Shown here: positions 26,979 to 34,820 of the stretch, one piece after another
Position numbering within the stretch: the first letter of the stretch is position 1
Layout: the number at the start of each line of letters is the position of its first letter
Virus record (IMG/VR): IMGVR_UViG_3300036853_000446
Coordinates: 124,001-188,000 of that record
Direction: 5' to 3' (one strand)
From: a virus
DNA length: 64,000 nucleotides
The notes under the pieces: generated by a model
Seen by the model: only the letters and a program-made list of their open reading frames with translations
Databases searched by the model: none
What the model was told of the DNA's origin: nothing
Program-made: the position numbers and the translations under genes

Positions 26979-27527
26979 ATGAAGATGCATGACGCCCTCC
27001 TCGAGGACCTCCTGGACCACCGGCTCAACCCTTGTTACGACAAGATCCCCGGTTCTCCCTCGTATGTCCTGATTGACGACAACGCCGTAGAGATCAAGGC
27101 CCCCGTCCGCGTGTTTGTTCCGATGACAGAGGTCACCGACGACGTCGAGGAAAGAACGCTGCTTCTGATCAAGATGGCTGCCGAGAACGGAAGCATCGGC
27201 ATCGAGTGGGATGGATCGTTTCTATCGATCCACAATCATTTCGACACCGTGCATCTACCCTTCGACGTGGTCGTAAAGAATCCTGAGACCAAGATTGATC
27301 TCCCTCCAGACATCAAATACATCAAGCACCGAGATGTGACAGCCGACCGCTTTTACTGTCTCACGCGCAGCGATTTACTCGGGCGACTTCCGCGGTGCCC
27401 CGGCACTATCGCGCACGGTCTCAAGAGCCCAGACAAGCTCGGCTTTCTGATATTTAACCCGAAAGGGATCTTGACCGTCTTCTTCGAGCCGCAAGCGAAA
27501 GCCGTCGATATTCAGGCTCAGGCGTGA
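26979..27527 (+). CDS. hypothetical protein
   Basis: A 182-residue protein without a recognised domain. Segments YVLIDDNAVEIKAPVRVFVP and SFLSIHNHFDTVHLPFDVVV suggest a beta-rich fold. No tag. Ends 10 bp before tRNA-Ser(TGA) on the opposite strand. The second ATG (26985) is an alternative start. Confidence 0.72.
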   Translation: MKMHDALLEDLLDHRLNPCYDKIPGSPSYVLIDDNAVEIKAPVRVFVPMTEVTDDVEERTLLLIKMAAENGSIGIEWDGSFLSIHNHFDTVHLPFDVVVKNPETKIDLPPDIKYIKHRDVTADRFYCLTRSDLLGRLPRCPGTIAHGLKSPDKLGFLIFNPKGILTVFFEPQAKAVDIQAQA

Positions 27528-27537
27528 GCAAGAGAGG

Positions 27538-27619
27538 CGGAAGGCGGAGGAATCGAACCACGTAGCTTTCACTACCCCCAGTTTTCAGGACTGGTTTACC
27601 ACCGCTGGCGGCGCCTTCC
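27538..27619 (-). tRNA. tRNA-Ser (TGA), C33
   Basis: Acceptor GGAAGGC/GCCTTCC, discriminator G, anticodon stem CCAGT/ACTGG with loop CCTGAAA (C33), variable arm GTAGT-GAAA-GCTAC; T-stem has mismatches. Confidence 0.85.
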
Positions 27620-27674
27620 ATAGACTCTGTGCGCTGCATTCGTCTGCCGGAACTATTTGTCGCCCGGCATCTGT

Positions 27675-28376
27675 ATGACAGCCATACTGCGCGACAAGAC
27701 GACCGTTACGGATGTCAGGCTTGCGCGGCTTCGACAATTCGACGAGCGTTCCAAAGGCTACCCCATCCGCGACATGGTGAAAGGCAGGCTACCCCGCAGC
27801 TTTACCTGGGCCTGTTCACAGCACCTCGACCAAGGCCAAGAAGGCGCATGTGTTGGCTTCGCGCTCGCTCACGATCTCATCGCCAAGCCCGCCCCTGTCA
27901 GAGGCATCACCGCGGAGTTCGCGCGCGAGAAGATTTACTGGCAAGCGCAGCGGGACGATCAGTGGGAAGGCGGCGCTTATCCCGGTGCCACGCCCCAATA
28001 CGAGGGGACCAGCGTCCTCGACGGCGTCAAGGCCATTCAGAAACTGGGCTACATCACGGGGTACCGGTGGGCGTTTAGCCTCGACGACGTCGTCAAGACC
28101 GTCAGCCATTTCGGCCCGATGGTCCTCGGCGTCAACTGGTACGACGGGATGTTCGACACCCACTCTTGTGGGTACCTGCATCTCGCCGGTGCTCTCGCAG
28201 GCGGCCACGCGATTCTCTGCAAAGGCGTCAACATCGCCGCGCGATTCTTCATCCTTCACAACTCGTGGGGATCGAAGTGGGGCGTCAAAGGCGATGCCAA
28301 GATCTCCTGGGAGGACGTCGAGCGTCTTCTCCACGAGGGCGGCGAAGCCTGCGTCCCGGTGCGACGAGCCACTTAG
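27675..28376 (+). CDS. papain-like (C1A) cysteine peptidase
   Basis: A 233-residue protease-like protein. The catalytic triad is visible: QGQEGACVGFALAH (Gln and nucleophile Cys), GGHAILCKGV (His) and FFILHNSWGSKWG (Asn), in the order and spacing of C1A peptidases. There is no signal peptide and only a short N-terminal region, so it may be active without pro-domain removal. It could cleave virion or host proteins. The stop codon abuts the 3' end of tRNA-Val(GAC) on the other strand. Confidence 0.88.
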   Translation: MTAILRDKTTVTDVRLARLRQFDERSKGYPIRDMVKGRLPRSFTWACSQHLDQGQEGACVGFALAHDLIAKPAPVRGITAEFAREKIYWQAQRDDQWEGGAYPGATPQYEGTSVLDGVKAIQKLGYITGYRWAFSLDDVVKTVSHFGPMVLGVNWYDGMFDTHSCGYLHLAGALAGGHAILCKGVNIAARFFILHNSWGSKWGVKGDAKISWEDVERLLHEGGEACVPVRRAT

Positions 28377-28450
28377 TACAGGGCGCCGGATTCGAACCGC
28401 GCCACCACGGCGCTGTCATCGCCAGCCAGTCTCTAGACTGGATGCCCTGC
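28377..28450 (-). tRNA. tRNA-Val (GAC)
   Basis: Acceptor GCAGGGC/GCCCTGT, anticodon stem TGGCG/CGCCG with loop ATGACAG. T-stem imperfect and D-arm atypical. Confidence 0.8.
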
Positions 28451-28456
28451 AAGAAG

Positions 28457-28531
28457 CGCCCCCGGGAGGATTCGAACCCCCAACCTTGGCGATAGAAGCG
28501 CCTTGCTCGATCCAAATTGAGCTACGAGGGC
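28457..28531 (-). tRNA. tRNA-Arg (TCT)
   Basis: Acceptor GCCCTCG/CGGGGGC, discriminator G, anticodon loop CTTCTAT. Confidence 0.92.
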
Positions 28532-28540
28532 AGATCGATT

Positions 28541-28990
28541 CTACGGCACGGTCACGCAGCGCACCTCGAGGCGCGCCTCATCAAACATCGCCTTTGCGGT
28601 TCGAAAGCCCTCCCCCCAGACCGGGTCGTCAAAATCAGGAGGGCTCGTGACGAGCGCCTTGATCCCGACCTGAACGATACCTCGCGCGCAGTCCACGCAC
28701 GGGAACAGCGTCGAGACGTACAGGGTGCAACCGTCGAGGCTCACGCCAACCCGCGCCGCGTTAAAAATGGCGTTACGCTCGGCGTGCTCAGTCCAGGCGT
28801 ACTTGGCAGGTCGCTCGTGCCGAGCCTCGACGGTGTCGTCGATGCCTCGCGGGAAGCCGTTATAGCCCGTCGCGCGCACCTCCTGATGGGGCCCGACGAC
28901 AACGCAGCCGACCTGCCTCGAGCGATCCTTGCTCCACCCAGCCAGCTGCTGGGCAAGCGCCATGAACTTGCGGTCCCAATTCGGGGTCAC
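28541..28990 (-). CDS. deoxycytidylate (dCMP) deaminase
   Basis: Converts dCMP to dUMP for dTTP synthesis. The 149-residue protein has the zinc and catalytic motifs HAERNAI and PCVDCARGI and the NGFPRG segment usual for dCMP deaminases. GTG start at 28990, with CGGTGTA 9 nt upstream. It complements nrdJ functionally. Confidence 0.92.
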   Translation of the reverse strand: MTPNWDRKFMALAQQLAGWSKDRSRQVGCVVVGPHQEVRATGYNGFPRGIDDTVEARHERPAKYAWTEHAERNAIFNAARVGVSLDGCTLYVSTLFPCVDCARGIVQVGIKALVTSPPDFDDPVWGEGFRTAKAMFDEARLEVRCVTVP

Positions 28991-28999
28991 GGGACCTGT

Positions 29000-29006
29000 T
29001 ACACCG
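29000..29006 (-). promoter_or_regulatory. CGGTGTA promoter-like element
   Basis: CGGTGTA 9 nt before the GTG at 28990. Confidence 0.6.
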
Positions 29007-29014
29007 GCGCATCG

Positions 29015-29422
29015 TCAGATTTCGAGTTTCAGCTCCACGACCCCGAGCGCCCGCTGGGCCTCCTCAAAGACCGCCTTCACATCGGAGGTGGGGCCCTTCA
29101 ACTCGAAGTCGATATTGCATCGGCAGACGAAACGCCCTTCGATTGTACTGAACATCGGCTCCGATTTCGAGACCACGCGATGCCGATGTGACATCAACCC
29201 CAGGGTGAGAAACATTCCCGACAGCTCGTGAACGTCGTTCGAGACAAACCGCAACGTGTCCGAACAGGATTGAATGTTGCCCTGAACGGTGCCGGCCGCG
29301 GAGACCTCGAGCAAGTACCGGTCAGGACCCAACTTTTTGATGGTGAGTTCGTACGGGTCGAAACTGTTCCCGACCATCGCCAGCTTCCGGCTTGCTACCC
29401 TTCTGGCGATGTGACTCGTCAC
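29015..29422 (-). CDS. hypothetical protein, possible tag C
   Basis: A 135-residue beta-rich protein starting from GTG with a basic segment IARRVASRKLAM that resembles tag C. Repeated beta-strand pattern (YELTIKKLGPDRYLLEVS; FSTIEGRFVCRCNIDFEL). Unknown family. Confidence 0.68.
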   Translation of the reverse strand: MTSHIARRVASRKLAMVGNSFDPYELTIKKLGPDRYLLEVSAAGTVQGNIQSCSDTLRFVSNDVHELSGMFLTLGLMSHRHRVVSKSEPMFSTIEGRFVCRCNIDFELKGPTSDVKAVFEEAQRALGVVELKLEI

Positions 29423-29472
29423 GTGGGTAGACGCGGCACAAGAGAATCCTCAACGCGAATGTTTAAGAGGAG

Positions 29473-29543
29473 TGCCCCGGGCCCGAGTCGAACGGGCGCC
29501 TCTCGATTTTCGGACGAGTGCTCTACCACTGAGCTACCGAGGC
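29473..29543 (-). tRNA. tRNA-Phe (GAA), C33
   Basis: Acceptor GCCTCGG/CCGGGGC, discriminator A, loop CCGAAAA within CTCGT/TCGAG (one T-T mismatch); C33 instead of T33. Confidence 0.88.
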
Positions 29544-29600
29544 CTTCTGCTTCGGATGCGACCGCCGAAGCTCGGCGAGATCTGACGCGAGCAAGAACGG

Positions 29601-29685
29601 TGGCTTCAGGAGGGACTCGAACCCTCAACGTCACGATGGACTCCGGATTTTGAATCCGGCGCGTCTGCCATTCCGCCACTGAGCC
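29601..29685 (-). tRNA. tRNA-Leu (CAA)
   Basis: Anticodon stem CCGGA/TCCGG with loop TTCAAAA, long variable arm. Acceptor GGCTCAG against CTGAAGCC carries a one-base bulge. Confidence 0.88.
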
Positions 29686-29700
29686 AAAACTATCGATTAA

Positions 29701-29707
29701 CGGTGTA
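29701..29707 (+). promoter_or_regulatory. CGGTGTA promoter-like element
   Basis: CGGTGTA 11 nt before the ATG at 29719. Confidence 0.6.
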
Positions 29708-29718
29708 ACCAACACCCG

Positions 29719-30177
29719 ATGCCCATCAGCGACGACCTCCGCCAAGCCATGTCTGAAGGCAGGCTGGGTCGCGAGCACATCGTCTTCATAAATCCAGAAG
29801 ACTTCCGCCAACTGAGGACGGAGCTGATCGCTTTCGACGAAACGCCGGACAGAGCCACGATCTACGGATTCGAGGTCTTCGCTACCACCCTTCAAGATCG
29901 GGGGAGCATCCGCATCATTGAGCGGGCCGTCTTTGCTCCGATGACGCCCCTGAGAATGCCTCTGACGTCACCTCCCAGCATTGTCGTCCATCCCTCAAAC
30001 GTCGATGCATTACACACATCGGTCGACGGCTTCCGTCTGCCGATCGGCATCCTCACATCGGGCGCCTTTTCGAGCCCGATCTTCATCCCGGGCAGCGACC
30101 TCGGCGAGGTGCTCGTCGCCAAGGCAACGCCGGACCCGAAAACCCTCTGGGAGCTGCTCGATGAAGACGACGAGTGA
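29719..30177 (+). CDS. hypothetical protein
   Basis: A 152-residue protein with hydrophobic beta-like stretches and an acidic end (ELLDEDDE). Its own CGGTGTA element sets the start. No recognised family. Confidence 0.72.
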   Translation: MPISDDLRQAMSEGRLGREHIVFINPEDFRQLRTELIAFDETPDRATIYGFEVFATTLQDRGSIRIIERAVFAPMTPLRMPLTSPPSIVVHPSNVDALHTSVDGFRLPIGILTSGAFSSPIFIPGSDLGEVLVAKATPDPKTLWELLDEDDE

Positions 30178-30183
30178 ACAGAG

Positions 30184-30257
30184 TACGGGACCAGGGGCTC
30201 GAACCCTGAACCTTCGGTTTGTAGGACCGACGCTCGAACCAATTGAGCTAGCCCCGC
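30184..30257 (-). tRNA. tRNA-Val (TAC), C33
   Basis: Acceptor GCGGGGC/GTCCCGT, anticodon stem TCGGT/ACCGA with loop CCTACAA (C33). Confidence 0.9.
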
Positions 30258-30265
30258 GTATAAAG

Positions 30266-30350
30266 TGCTCAGGAGAGGACTCGAACCTCCACGTCTCTAG
30301 GACACCGTCTTCTGAGAACGGCGCGTCTCGCCAAATTCCGCCACCTGAGC
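30266..30350 (-). tRNA. tRNA-Leu (CAG)
   Basis: Acceptor GCTCAGG/CCTGAGC, discriminator A, loop CTCAGAA, long variable arm. Fifth Leu isoacceptor in the window. Confidence 0.92.
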
Positions 30351-30372
30351 ATTTCAAAAACAAAGAACGGCG

Positions 30373-30443
30373 TCGCGACGGGGGGATCTCGAACCCCAAC
30401 GCAGCAAAGGTTTATGGAGCCCACTGTTCCCTGAATCGTCGCG
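30373..30443 (-). tRNA. tRNA with CAT anticodon (Met or Ile2), degenerate
   Basis: Acceptor CGCGACG/CGTCGCG, good T-arm, but the anticodon arm shows CTCCATAAA as an enlarged loop on a weak stem. Confidence 0.6.
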
Positions 30444-30454
30444 TTTTTGGGCAG

Positions 30455-30528
30455 AGCCCCCGGTCGGAATCGAACCGACGACTTCTCGCTTACAGGGCGA
30501 GCGCTCTTACCAGCTGAGCTAAAGGAGC
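30455..30528 (-). tRNA. tRNA-Thr (TGT), C33
   Basis: Anticodon stem CTCGC/GCGAG with loop CCTGTAA (C33). Acceptor GCTCCTT/CGGGGGC has one mismatch and wobble pairs. Confidence 0.88.
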
Positions 30529-30534
30529 ATGAAG

Positions 30535-30610
30535 AAGCGGGCCCAGGGAGTCGAACCGCTGGTGTCTTCGGGTTATGGGCCCGATGTAGAAGCCGTTTTA
30601 CGCGCCCGCT
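30535..30610 (-). tRNA. tRNA-Met (CAT), C33
   Basis: Acceptor AGCGGGC/GCCCGCT, anticodon stem TCGGG/CCCGA with loop CCCATAA (C33). The arm matches bacterial initiator tRNA apart from position 33. T-stem has a bulged base. Confidence 0.8.
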
Positions 30611-30612
30611 AG

Positions 30613-30685
30613 AGCCGACAGCCAGAGTTGAACTGGCCTGGTCCTACTTACGAAGTAGGTGCATTCCCACGATTGCTATGTCGGC
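30613..30685 (-). tRNA. tRNA-Thr (CGT)
   Basis: Acceptor GCCGACA/TGTCGGC, loop TTCGTAA on CCTAC/GTAGG. Confidence 0.92.
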
Positions 30686-30694
30686 ATGTTTTGG

Positions 30695-30767
30695 AGCGAA
30701 CGAGGGGACTCGAACCCCCAACATCCACCTCGGCAAGGTGGCACTCTACCAGTTGAGTTACGTTCGC
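30695..30767 (-). tRNA. tRNA-Gly (GCC)
   Basis: Acceptor GCGAACG/CGTTCGC, loop TTGCCGA on CCACC/GGTGG. Only Gly tRNA seen. Confidence 0.93.
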
Positions 30768-30774
30768 AGAATCT

Positions 30775-31053
30775 TTAGTGGGCAGCCTCGATGCCCCCGA
30801 GCGCCCGCTCAAAGAGACTCTGGTAGCGGCGAAACAGCCCAGCGATGTCTTGGCAGTCGCTGTCAAACGACTTCGCCTCCTCAGGCAGCTCGACCTGCAT
30901 CCGAGTCTTCATCTCCTCGGCTTCGCCCGGCGCGAGGCCAGCATCCTCGATCAGGTGAAAGTCGTTGCAGCCAGGGTTGGCGAACTCGTCGCCGGCCCAG
31001 TCGAGCAGAACGACGAGCACTTTGAGGTCTGAAAGCTCGAGGTTGATTTGCAT
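30775..31053 (-). CDS. hypothetical acidic protein
   Basis: A 92-residue helical, acidic protein (MQINLELSDLKVLVVLLDWA...). CGGTGTA lies 9 nt upstream of the ATG, which fixes the start. No family recognised. Confidence 0.75.
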   Translation of the reverse strand: MQINLELSDLKVLVVLLDWAGDEFANPGCNDFHLIEDAGLAPGEAEEMKTRMQVELPEEAKSFDSDCQDIAGLFRRYQSLFERALGGIEAAH

Positions 31054-31062
31054 CCCGAGCCA

Positions 31063-31069
31063 TACACCG
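31063..31069 (-). promoter_or_regulatory. CGGTGTA promoter-like element
   Basis: CGGTGTA 9 nt before the ATG at 31053. Confidence 0.6.
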
Positions 31070-31075
31070 ACGAGC

Positions 31076-31273
31076 TTAGCCCCCGAGCGCTCTCCTCACG
31101 TCGGCGGCAAGCCGTGATTCGGGAGAGTCTGCATGCAGCGGCTCCGAGAGGATCTGCTGCGCTCGGGCAATGCGCCCGGCCTGGTCGTCTATGATGCGGA
31201 GGGCTTTCGGGCCGTGCGACATCATCGCCCATGCTTCGCGCTCCTCGTCCGTCAATGTTTCGGTGTCGGCCAT
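31076..31273 (-). CDS. small helical protein
   Basis: A 65-residue charged helical protein (MADTETLTDEEREAWAMMSH...). TAGGA precedes the ATG at 31273. Unknown function. Confidence 0.68.
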   Translation of the reverse strand: MADTETLTDEEREAWAMMSHGPKALRIIDDQAGRIARAQQILSEPLHADSPESRLAADVRRALGG

Positions 31274-31294
31274 GTCAGTCCTACTCAACGGACA

Positions 31295-31882
31295 TCAAAT
31301 CCTCAGGACGAAAACCATGAGGGTGTTGTAAGCATCCGGCGCGAGCTTGAGAATGGCCATCATGGTTATTGCCGCCCCTTGCTCGTACGCATCAGCAGCC
31401 AGATTGGTGATGAGCCCATTCTTCGAGGCGTAAAGTTCGTCACCGGCGAAGTAGGTGAGCACCTCGCCGGAGTTTAGGTCGAACGTCTCCCACAACGAAT
31501 TCGCAAACGTGCCACCGTCCGCGTAATAGGATGCTTCGCCCGAAGCGATGCCCGGCGTGTTTTCGAACGGCACCCCGCGCGCGTCCGCAATGAAGAGCCC
31601 AAGGGGCCTGACTCTCGGATTGTACGCTGCTGGGGGACCGCCCACGGAGCCGTTGGCGACGTCAGGGCGTGTGCACGCAACCGTGCCACCGAGAACGCCG
31701 CGCGTCTTGACCCCCGATAATGTCGTCGAGACGTGGGTCAGGATATTAGGTGGGTTGGTCTGCGTCAGCGCGTCCGGCGTGTACGGCTCACCGGTGACGC
31801 GAATCCCAGAAATATAGAGCGGCTGGATGCGCCTCTGGGTTTCGGCGTAGTCTCCGGAGCTTTGACCGATTTGCAACGGCAT
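31295..31882 (-). CDS. probable virion-associated protein, unknown
   Basis: A 195-residue protein rich in Gly, Ala, Thr and aromatic residues with few charges (LQIGQSSGDYAETQRRIQPL; GLFIADARGVPFENTPG). Composition and beta-strand pattern resemble capsid decoration or fibre proteins, but no homologue is recognised. The longer frame crosses a tRNA, so the ATG at 31882 is used. Confidence 0.7.
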   Translation of the reverse strand: MPLQIGQSSGDYAETQRRIQPLYISGIRVTGEPYTPDALTQTNPPNILTHVSTTLSGVKTRGVLGGTVACTRPDVANGSVGGPPAAYNPRVRPLGLFIADARGVPFENTPGIASGEASYYADGGTFANSLWETFDLNSGEVLTYFAGDELYASKNGLITNLAADAYEQGAAITMMAILKLAPDAYNTLMVFVLRI

Positions 31883-31915
31883 ACCCGTTGAACCGTCACA
31901 AATGAAAAAGCCAGG

Positions 31916-31992
31916 TGGTAGGCCCGCCCGGATTCGAACCGAGAACAACCCGGGTATGAGCCGGGGACTCTAACCGATTGAGCTACAGGCCC
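31916..31992 (-). tRNA. tRNA-Met (CAT)
   Basis: Acceptor GGGCCTG/CGGGCCT, loop CTCATAC on CCCGG/CCGGG, encoded ACCA end. Could also be Ile2 if its C34 is modified. Confidence 0.88.
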
Positions 31993-31998
31993 GAAATG

Positions 31999-32283
31999 TC
32001 AGATTGACTCTGTGCCGTCACGGTCATCTTTCTCGACTTGAGGATCTAGGGGCTCTTCGGCTTCTTCGTCGGCCTCATCCTCCTCCTCGTCCTCATCCTC
32101 CTCGTCTTCTTCATCATCATCCTCCTCGTCTTCATCTTCCTCGTCGCCGTCGTCCTCGTGATCCTTTTCCGCGGGCTCCGCGTCATCGTCGTCCTCATCG
32201 ATGGCATCGGGGTCGTCGAGTTCAAACTCCGGATCTGCGGCGGACTCGGTCTTTGGTGTGGCAAGCACTGAGGATTGCTTCAT
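31999..32283 (-). CDS. extremely acidic low-complexity protein
   Basis: A 94-residue protein; residues about 20-80 are almost entirely Asp and Glu with few Ala or Pro. The codons give a CTC/TTC-rich forward strand. Such proteins can mimic DNA or act as histone-like or scaffold partners; nothing more specific can be said. It lies between tRNA-Met and tRNA-Ile. Confidence 0.7.
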   Translation of the reverse strand: MKQSSVLATPKTESAADPEFELDDPDAIDEDDDDAEPAEKDHEDDGDEEDEDEEDDDEEDEEDEDEEEDEADEEAEEPLDPQVEKDDRDGTESI

Positions 32284-32329
32284 TCCCCGCCCTTACGACC
32301 CGGAGACGGAAGACCTTAGACCGAAATTG

Positions 32330-32403
32330 TGGAACACCGGGGAGTCGAACCCACGCACAACCCGTTTATCAGACGAGTCAGGTCAACCGGACCGTCGTGT
32401 TCC
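32330..32403 (-). tRNA. tRNA-Ile (GAT)
   Basis: Acceptor GGAACAC/GTGTTCC, loop CTGATAA on CTCGT/ACGGG. Confidence 0.9.
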
Positions 32404-32419
32404 TCTCGGCAGAAGGTGC

Positions 32420-32426
32420 TGGTGTA
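32420..32426 (+). promoter_or_regulatory. TGGTGTA promoter-like element
   Basis: TGGTGTA 10 nt before the ATG at 32437. Confidence 0.55.
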
Positions 32427-32436
32427 TCTGCGACCG

Positions 32437-33378
32437 ATGATGACACCAGATGAAGCGCAGCGAGCGCTGTACGAGGCGGGATTCTACTCGCGGTGGGAGG
32501 ACAGGCGCCTCGTCGGCGGCACCCATTACAAGCCCGGCAATCCGGGCGTCTTCGAGGGCAAGACCTTCAGCGTCACGCTCCTACGGCTCGGGGTGTGCGA
32601 GGCACAGATGACGGATTTCGACCAACAGACGACCGTCCTCAGAGAGGGCGACCAGGGGCAACAAGATCTAGGCGGCATCGTCCAGCGAATCATTACGCTG
32701 CTCGGGCGTGACACGGGCGAGCCACCCAAGGTGCCCCTCTGGGCCGCCGTGCAGCTCGGCCAGGTTGCGCCCCACGTGACCTCGGAGGTCGAAGCCCTGA
32801 GCACGCTCCTGTGGCCCCTGGGGCTTCCGGAGGTCACGCAAGAGCCGCCACTCGCGGGACTCTCCGAAGAACAGCGACTCGCGCTTCCCGCTCCGAATGC
32901 GGCGACACGGACCTCGAGCCACGACACCTGGCGGCCTCCCGTCGTTGGCGACACTGCCAAAGCGGAGGCTCGTGAAGCGTCGCCCAGTACCCGGCGGCGC
33001 TCGTACGGAAGCGGGCCCATTCTAAACAGCCCGCACCTCATGCGGACCTTTCATTGGGCTCCGCTCGTTGCAAAAGCCAACTGGTCGACGAGGCTTCGCC
33101 CCGTCAAGTGTTTCAAGCCTCTGGCAATGCCTTACGAAACGGACCTGATCCGGTTCATGAGCACGACGCGCCAGATTCTCGACGTCCTCCCCGAATGGCT
33201 CGAACTCATCGTCTTCTCGACGGAGCCCGTCGACGGAAAGCTCACCGCCTGCTTTCTCGCGAGCAAGGCCGACCCTCCCGAGATCGCGAAGCCCGAATGG
33301 CTCGTCGCTCTTGCCTCCGAAGGCGAACGCTTGTTCCAAAGCACCGAAGCCAAACTGTCCGGCATCAGCCGCCGATAA
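32437..33378 (+). CDS. hypothetical protein
   Basis: A 313-residue protein with an N-terminal domain (ALYEAGFYSRWEDRRLVGG), a proline-rich linker near 120-185 and a C-terminal domain (LPEWLELIVFSTEPVDGKLT). No recognised family. Start set by the TGGTGTA element; the tag A protein follows 23 bp later on the same strand. Confidence 0.75.
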   Translation: MMTPDEAQRALYEAGFYSRWEDRRLVGGTHYKPGNPGVFEGKTFSVTLLRLGVCEAQMTDFDQQTTVLREGDQGQQDLGGIVQRIITLLGRDTGEPPKVPLWAAVQLGQVAPHVTSEVEALSTLLWPLGLPEVTQEPPLAGLSEEQRLALPAPNAATRTSSHDTWRPPVVGDTAKAEAREASPSTRRRSYGSGPILNSPHLMRTFHWAPLVAKANWSTRLRPVKCFKPLAMPYETDLIRFMSTTRQILDVLPEWLELIVFSTEPVDGKLTACFLASKADPPEIAKPEWLVALASEGERLFQSTEAKLSGISRR

Positions 33379-33401
33379 ATCTCTTATCCCCATTCGATTT
33401 C

Positions 33402-34325
33402 ATGCGCATCGCCAACACCCGAGATTTTCAGGTTGCCCTCCTGCAGGTGATCCGTCACGCGAACCAACCGCATCCTTCCCGCGGCGCGATTGCCGAACGA
33501 CTCGAAAGTCTAGGTGAGCGGCTCGGCGCACGGAAGGCGCCCGCAAAAGAGCCCAAGGCTCCAGGCTCACGGTTACGGAAGAAGAAAGACGCGCCGCCGA
33601 TAGGGCGCCAAGTCCTGGTGAACATCGCTCAGAAAGAAGCGCAGCAGCTCGACTATCTGAAGATGACGCTCGCGGGGGCCGTCTCCGAAGTAAAGAAAGA
33701 GGTCAAGGAGATTCGGGAGGGGATCGAACGGCTCCAAGAGGATGCCAAGCTCGACGACAAGGAACTCTCCAAGGCTGACGTCGATGAGAAGTGGGCGGCC
33801 AATGACTACTTTTCGGGGATGCTCCTCGATTCGATCATCAACGCCGTGGATTTTCTGGCGGGCACGCTAGAGGACCACGAGAACATCACCCAAGAGACCG
33901 AGTTGGCCAAGGCCGTGCGGGACTTCCAGAAGAAGATTCCCGACGAGGGTACCTGGCCCAAGGGCAAGGGCGAGAAGCAATTCAACGAGGTCATCAAGGC
34001 GCTCAGTAGCGCCGCCGCCATGGTACCCACGGGGCTGAGCAAGCCGAGCGAGTTGACCAAGCTCCGCGAAGTCTTCGAAGGGATCGCCGACATAGCCAAG
34101 CTCATGACCGGCAAGTCCGTCAGCGTACCGAAGATCCCCAAAGCCCTTGACCCAGAAGACCCCCGACAGCTCGGCTTTGGCTTCTCAGCTTCCAGCCGCC
34201 GGATCGCCAGCACGGCTGAACTCAAGGGTCAGCTCGATGCGATCTGGCAGGCGTCCAGTGAGCCTCATCCGTCACGACAGGCGCTCGGCGCAGCGCTCTT
34301 CAACATCGCCAGTAGCCTCCGCTGA
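33402..34325 (+). CDS. tag A protein with the tag at both ends
   Basis: A 307-residue protein. Residues 1-42 are tag A (MRIANTRDFQVALLQVIRHA, then HPSRGAIAERLESLGERL) and the last 43 residues are a second copy (RRIASTAELKGQLDAIWQAS, then HPSRQALGAALFNIASSL). Between them is a charged linker and a long coiled coil (EVKKEVKEIREGIERLQED) followed by a helical domain. The double tag is the clearest evidence that the motif is a transferable module. ATG at 33402; function unknown. Confidence 0.82.
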   Translation: MRIANTRDFQVALLQVIRHANQPHPSRGAIAERLESLGERLGARKAPAKEPKAPGSRLRKKKDAPPIGRQVLVNIAQKEAQQLDYLKMTLAGAVSEVKKEVKEIREGIERLQEDAKLDDKELSKADVDEKWAANDYFSGMLLDSIINAVDFLAGTLEDHENITQETELAKAVRDFQKKIPDEGTWPKGKGEKQFNEVIKALSSAAAMVPTGLSKPSELTKLREVFEGIADIAKLMTGKSVSVPKIPKALDPEDPRQLGFGFSASSRRIASTAELKGQLDAIWQASSEPHPSRQALGAALFNIASSLR

Positions 34326-34343
34326 ACGGAGGCTTCCACCCAA

Positions 34344-34416
34344 TGGCACGGCAGGGGGGAATCGAACCCGACCTTCTGGAGTTTTGGAGGCTCCATTACA
34401 ACCTTTGCTCTGCCGT
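34344..34416 (-). tRNA. tRNA-Trp (CCA)
   Basis: Acceptor ACGGCAG/CTGCCGT, discriminator G, encoded CCA, loop CTCCAAA (one mismatch in the stem). Confidence 0.9.
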
Positions 34417-34443
34417 ATGAAAACGAGAGTTTGACCTCGTTTG

Positions 34444-34515
34444 AGTCCCCGGTGGGAATCGAACCCACGCTCGCGGTTTTGCAGACCACAGCCTTGACCA
34501 CTTGGCTACGAGGAC
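34444..34515 (-). tRNA. tRNA-Cys (GCA)
   Basis: Acceptor GTCCTCG/CGGGGAC, discriminator T, loop CTGCAAA. Confidence 0.92.
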
Positions 34516-34519
34516 AGAA

Positions 34520-34819
34520 TCATTTCAACTTCGCGTCACACGGACCCGGAAGCACGGAGAACTCGCCGGAAACACCCGGGCTCGGGATCGTCGGTCGGCT
34601 CTCCTCATTCTTGAAATCCTCGTGATCCTTTTCGAGTGCCAGGAGGAGGTCTTCGACGTGGGGCCACATTGATTTGGCGTGCTCAATTGCACGATGCGGC
34701 GGCATGGTCTCCCCGAGATTTCTAAAGCAGTGCAGCGCGTAGAGCACACTCTTTCGCTCGTCCGCAGAGAGGGACGAGAACCACCGACCAACGTGCGTCA
34801 TGACCTGATCATCAGACAC
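34520..34819 (-). CDS. hypothetical helical protein
   Basis: A 99-residue protein (SDDQVMTHVGRWFSSLSADE...) with a proline-rich end. GTG at 34819 follows the upstream stop; the ATG at 34801 is an alternative. Unknown function. Confidence 0.65.
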   Translation of the reverse strand: MSDDQVMTHVGRWFSSLSADERKSVLYALHCFRNLGETMPPHRAIEHAKSMWPHVEDLLLALEKDHEDFKNEESRPTIPSPGVSGEFSVLPGPCDAKLK

Positions 34820-34820
34820 G

